A DNA stretch of 9,104 nt from Actinomycetota bacterium (GTDB taxonomy: Bacteria; Actinomycetota; Actinomycetes; Propionibacteriales; Nocardioidaceae): positions 1 to 9,104 of the forward strand of contig WLIH01000060.1 of NCBI GenBank assembly GCA_009702305.1, in the 5' to 3' direction. A program made the translations under genes and the position numbers. The stretch's first letter is position 1; each line of letters opens with the position of its first letter. The notes under the pieces are model-generated. The model saw only the letters and a list, made by a program, of their open reading frames with translations, was not told where the DNA came from and ran no database searches. Of the stretch, positions 6,243 through 9,104 are shown piece after piece.

Positions 6243-7844
6243 TCAGACGGCCTCGGCGGCGCCCGCCCGTCGCGGATCGGCGCACGCGTGGGCGACACCC
6301 TCGACGAGGTGGATCCCCTCGTAGCTCCCGGAGTGCAGGTTCCACGGGTTGACGACCTCCAGGCCGACCCCGCGGCGCACGACCTCGCGACGCACCGCCT
6401 CGTCGACGTCGGCCTCGCAGAAGTACGACGCGGGCGCGGCCTCCAGCACCGCGTCGATCGACGCCGTGCCACCGAAACGGGGCGTGTGCACGGAGGCCTC
6501 GATGTCCATCCCGAAGTCGAGGATGTTGAGGGTGTTCTGGACGATGTTCTGGATCAGCCCCTGGGACGGCGATCCCGCCGAGAGCACCGGCCGCCCATCC
6601 CGGAGGATCAGCGTGGGAGCCAGGAAGCACGACCCTCGCCCACCCGGCTGGGGCAGGTTGCCGAGGAAGTGCACGCCCCCCGCCCAGAGCTGGACGCCGT
6701 CGGCGTACAGACCGTTGGTCCATGGCAGGCTCATGGTCGAGTGCAGGACGCTGGCGATGTCGCCGTCTCCGTCGACGACGGTGACGTGGTTGGAGCCGGG
6801 GTACGGCGCTGACGCGACCGCATGCGGCAGCCGGGTGCGCATCAGCTCGAACCGTCTGGCGGCATGCTCCTTGCTCGTGATGAGGTCGAGGGGCACCGGG
6901 TAGTCGCGCGGGTCGCGCTGGTCGAACCCCTCGAGATACACCTCTCCGCAGAAGCGCGCGAGCCAGTAGAGCGTGTCCGGGCTCTCGGTCGGCGGACCCC
7001 AGTCCTGCAACGGGATCTGCTCGACCAGGTTGAGGATCTCGATGACGTGGGTGCCGCCGCGGTCCGGCGGCGGTGACCCGATCACCTCGTAGCCGCGATA
7101 GGTGCCGCGGGCGGGCTCCATCCACCGCACCTCGTAGGCCTCGAGGTCCGCGCGGGTGATCACCCCGCCGGCGCCCTGGGCGGTCTCCACGAGTCGTTGC
7201 GCGAAGGCACCGCGGTAGAAGTGCTCGCTGCCGTCCTCGACGAGGCGCCCCAGGGTCTCCGCGAGCCGGGGCTGACGGACCAGGTCGCCGACGTCGAGGA
7301 GGTGCCCGTCGGGGAGGAAGACCTCCCGGCCGCCGGCGTAGCGACCGAGGGTGCCGAGCTGGGTGAAGGCCATGCCGTAGAGGAAGGGGTACATCTCGAA
7401 TCCCTGGTCGGCCAGCTCGACGGCCGGCGCCATCAGACGCGACACCGGCAGCGACCCGAGTCGCTCGGCCGCCGCCTCGAAGGCCGCCCAGAAGCCGGGG
7501 ACGGCGACGCTGCGGCCGCTCGACATGTCGGCGGGCGAGATCGACGTCAGGTCGCGCGGACGGTCCATCGACCCGTTGAGGTAGGTCGTCTCACCTCTCG
7601 CGCCGTCGTGGTGCAGCATCGACAGGACGCCGCACAGGGACGACATGTGCGGCTCGACGACCGTCTGCGTGACGGCCGCTGCGAGGGCAGCGTCCACCGC
7701 ATTGCCGCCCTCGCGCAGCACGTCGGTGGCCACCCGGGTGGCGATGGGGTGGCTGGTCACCACCATCCCGTCGCGGCCCTGGACGCCGGCCTTGCGGCCG
7801 AAGCGCGCGGCGTCGGTGAGCTGCTTGCGGGTGGCCGCATCCAT
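6243..7844 (-). CDS. Gamma-glutamyltransferase-family (Ntn) hydrolase with atypical active site
   Basis: The 533-residue protein follows the GGT fold throughout: GGNAVDAALAAAVTQTVVEP (47-65), VAVPGFWAAFEAA (113-125), GGVITRADLEAYEV (226-239), GSPPPDRGGTHVIEILN (256-272), and GSPSQGLIQNIVQN (424-437) with a HTPRF end. Members self-cleave before a nucleophile at the start of TTHxSVVD. Here that place reads SNHVTVVD, so Ser351 appears to be the nucleophile; cleavage would give subunits of about 350 and 183 residues, normal sizes. By my alignment from memory to E. coli GGT, the gamma-glutamyl-binding residues Arg114, Asn411, Asp433, Ser462 and Ser463 are all replaced. Gamma-glutamyl substrates are therefore unlikely; another amide or acyl substrate is more plausible (compare HpxW oxamate amidohydrolase and cephalosporin acylases). 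There is no signal peptide. It lies 30 bp behind the solute-binding protein gene, probably in one operon. Confidence 0.9.
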   Translation of the reverse strand: MDAATRKQLTDAARFGRKAGVQGRDGMVVTSHPIATRVATDVLREGGNAVDAALAAAVTQTVVEPHMSSLCGVLSMLHHDGARGETTYLNGSMDRPRDLTSISPADMSSGRSVAVPGFWAAFEAAAERLGSLPVSRLMAPAVELADQGFEMYPFLYGMAFTQLGTLGRYAGGREVFLPDGHLLDVGDLVRQPRLAETLGRLVEDGSEHFYRGAFAQRLVETAQGAGGVITRADLEAYEVRWMEPARGTYRGYEVIGSPPPDRGGTHVIEILNLVEQIPLQDWGPPTESPDTLYWLARFCGEVYLEGFDQRDPRDYPVPLDLITSKEHAARRFELMRTRLPHAVASAPYPGSNHVTVVDGDGDIASVLHSTMSLPWTNGLYADGVQLWAGGVHFLGNLPQPGGRGSCFLAPTLILRDGRPVLSAGSPSQGLIQNIVQNTLNILDFGMDIEASVHTPRFGGTASIDAVLEAAPASYFCEADVDEAVRREVVRRGVGLEVVNPWNLHSGSYEGIHLVEGVAHACADPRRAGAAEAV

Positions 7845-7850
7845 CGGTGT

Positions 7851-7855
7851 CCTCC
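7851..7855 (-). promoter_or_regulatory. Ribosome binding site of the GGT-like gene
   Basis: On the minus strand GGAGG (7855-7851, in ACGGAGGACA) lies 6 bases before the ATG at 7844. It supports that start and independent translation of the second gene in the operon. Confidence 0.7.
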
Positions 7856-7874
7856 GTGTCGCGGGCGGCCGTGA

Positions 7875-9104
7875 TCAGTTCGCGGCGCGCAGCTCGCCGT
7901 ACTGGAAGCAGCTGCACCCGCTCTCGAAGGTCAGCGGGCGGAAGGCCGCGACCCCGTCGACGCGGTTGGTCACGTCCACCTTGAAGGTGCTGGGCGAGAC
8001 GAACGTGTTCCTCAGCGCCGGGCGGGCGAGGGCGAGGAGATTGTCGGGGGCCGACCCGATCTTGTCCGCCGCCTGCTCCAGGTAGAAGAACATGTTGCAC
8101 ATGGTCGCCTGGAGCGCCTTGGTGGTGTTCGACGTCGTGCCCTGCCCGGCCTTCTCCATGACGGAGAAGCATCGGGTCTCCTGCGAGCTGACCGGGCCGG
8201 GCCGCTTGCCCTTGCCGATGTCGTAGAACGGCGCCCAGCCCACGCCGGCGGCGCCTTCGAGCTGCGCCTTGGGCGCCGAGGACTCCAGGAGGGCGCCGGG
8301 CCCGTAGGACGAGTAGAGCGCGTAGTCGGGGCGGTAGCCCTGGCTCTCGGCCGCATTCATCACGAACAGCGGGCTCGCGCCCACGGGGAGGACCCGGTCG
8401 ACCCCGTCCGAGGCGAACCGCAGCACGACGCTGCCGCCCTGGCTCACGGCGTTCTGAGCGGTGACCGCCACGGTCGTCTTGACCTTGAGTCCGTACTTGG
8501 CCAGCGCCGCCTTCAGCGGACCGTCGACCGTGGCGCTGTTGGCGGCGTCGTCATAGGTGTAGACACCGATCGTCGAGTCCTTGGTCAACCACTTGGTCGA
8601 CCACAGGTAGTCGACCAGCGTGCCCATCAGCCGGTGCGCGGCCAGGTCTCCCGGCGCCCCCATCAGGTTGGCCCACTGCGCCTGGATGTCGTCGGGGATG
8701 TTGGAGATGTCGTTGACGACACCGACACCGGCCTTCACGAAGCACTCGAAGTTGCCGATGCTCATGCCGGCGAAGGTGACGAGCAGGTCGACGTCGTCGT
8801 CCTCGACCAGCCGGCGGCAGGCGCCTTCGTAGGCGGCGTTGGCATCCGAGCCGTACTGGCTGGCATCGGCGAAGAAGAGCTGGATCTTGCGACCGGCGAG
8901 ACCGCCGTTGGCATTGATGTCGTCGGCCAGCGCGGTCGCCTGGGCCTTGGTGTCGCCGACCGACAGGGCCCCCAGGCCGAGCGCCTCGGCAGCCTCGTTG
9001 ACACCCGACGCGTAGTACACGCCGACCTTGAGCGGCGTCGACGGCGCGGCCGGCACCCCTCCGGGGCCGGTGGTCGGCTGAGCGCCACTGGTGCCCGGCG
9101 CCCC
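7875..9104 (-). CDS. ABC-type branched-chain amino-acid-like solute-binding protein (N-terminus cut by right edge)
   Basis: The frame is open to base 9104, giving 409 visible residues; a GTG at 9056 lies inside the frame and is not the true start. The visible beginning is a Gly/Pro/Ser/Thr-rich linker (GAPGTSGAQPTTGPGG), typical of the stretch after a lipoprotein cysteine or signal peptide, which would be beyond the edge. It leads into LKVGVYY, and INANGGLAGRKIQLFFAD then matches the class I periplasmic-binding fold of the LivJ/Leu-Ile-Val type (Peripla_BP_6). The protein should act outside the membrane, passing a ligand to an ABC permease not present in this window. Six cysteines, two in the C-terminal SGCSCF, could form disulfides. 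It ends 30 bp before the GGT-like gene, suggesting uptake linked to that hydrolase. Ligand unknown; a receptor-type role without transport is also possible. Confidence 0.88.
   Translation of the reverse strand, partial: GAPGTSGAQPTTGPGGVPAAPSTPLKVGVYYASGVNEAAEALGLGALSVGDTKAQATALADDINANGGLAGRKIQLFFADASQYGSDANAAYEGACRRLVEDDDVDLLVTFAGMSIGNFECFVKAGVGVVNDISNIPDDIQAQWANLMGAPGDLAAHRLMGTLVDYLWSTKWLTKDSTIGVYTYDDAANSATVDGPLKAALAKYGLKVKTTVAVTAQNAVSQGGSVVLRFASDGVDRVLPVGASPLFVMNAAESQGYRPDYALYSSYGPGALLESSAPKAQLEGAAGVGWAPFYDIGKGKRPGPVSSQETRCFSVMEKAGQGTTSNTTKALQATMCNMFFYLEQAADKIGSAPDNLLALARPALRNTFVSPSTFKVDVTNRVDGVAAFRPLTFESGCSCFQYGELRAAN

Noticed and set aside
6225..6260. A terminator between the convergent S9 and GGT-like genes
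   Set aside because: Only a 4-bp stem (CTGA/TCAG around 5 bases) is visible at the 5-bp junction, too weak to call.
5260..7125. A 621-codon minus-strand open frame crossing the S9 gene end and the GGT-like gene
   Set aside because: It runs antisense through the catalytic domain of the S9 peptidase and out of frame through the GGT-like gene, and has no recognisable motif.
1..9104. CRISPR array, tRNA/rRNA, insertion sequence, toxin-antitoxin or phage-defence genes
   Set aside because: No regularly spaced repeats, RNA gene signatures, transposase motifs or defence-type domains were seen on either strand.

Overview
The window is GC-rich, uses GTG as well as ATG starts and has gene-dense, tightly spaced frames. 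That, and the protein types, point to an actinobacterial chromosome, plausibly a Nocardioides-like soil organism (an inference; no rRNA or other marker is present). There are seven protein-coding genes, two of them cut by the window edges. I see no tRNA, rRNA, CRISPR array, transposase or phage gene.

Layout. (1) Positions 1-361, minus strand: N-terminus of a DAO-type FAD-dependent amine/amino-acid oxidoreductase, cut by the left edge. (2) 362-468: a divergent control region with palindromes, a spaced 10-bp inverted repeat and a four-codon mini-ORF. (3) 469-1695, plus: a PucR/CdaR-type regulator. (4) 1706-2170, minus: a GbsR/MarR-type winged-helix regulator, convergent with the PucR gene over a shared imperfect hairpin. 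(5) 2171-2251: a second divergent control region with a perfect GTTCAC-T-GTGAAC palindrome. (6) 2252-3874, plus: a DUF885 putative metallohydrolase. (7) 3875-4023: an intergenic leader with a strong 14-bp hairpin, then a good ribosome binding site. (8) 4024-6237, plus: an S9 (prolyl oligopeptidase/DPP-IV-like) serine peptidase. (9) 6243-7844, minus: a gamma-glutamyltransferase-fold (Ntn) hydrolase, stop to stop 5 bp from the S9 gene. (10) 7875-9104, minus: an ABC-type solute-binding protein of the branched-chain amino-acid type, cut by the right edge and transcribed just upstream of the GGT-like gene.

Together this looks like an accessory catabolic locus for a peptide-, amide- or amino-acid-like compound. 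The solute-binding protein would capture a substrate outside the cell. The GGT-like hydrolase, the DUF885 protein and the S9 peptidase all lack visible signal peptides and would cleave it inside. The oxidoreductase could oxidise a released amine or amino acid. Two local regulators each face a divergent catabolic gene. The substrate cannot be read from the sequence.

The most interesting single gene is the GGT-like one. Its fold is clear, but the nucleophile position appears to be Ser rather than Thr, and the residues that hold the gamma-glutamyl group in E. coli GGT all appear replaced. It is therefore probably not a glutathione or gamma-glutamyl enzyme.
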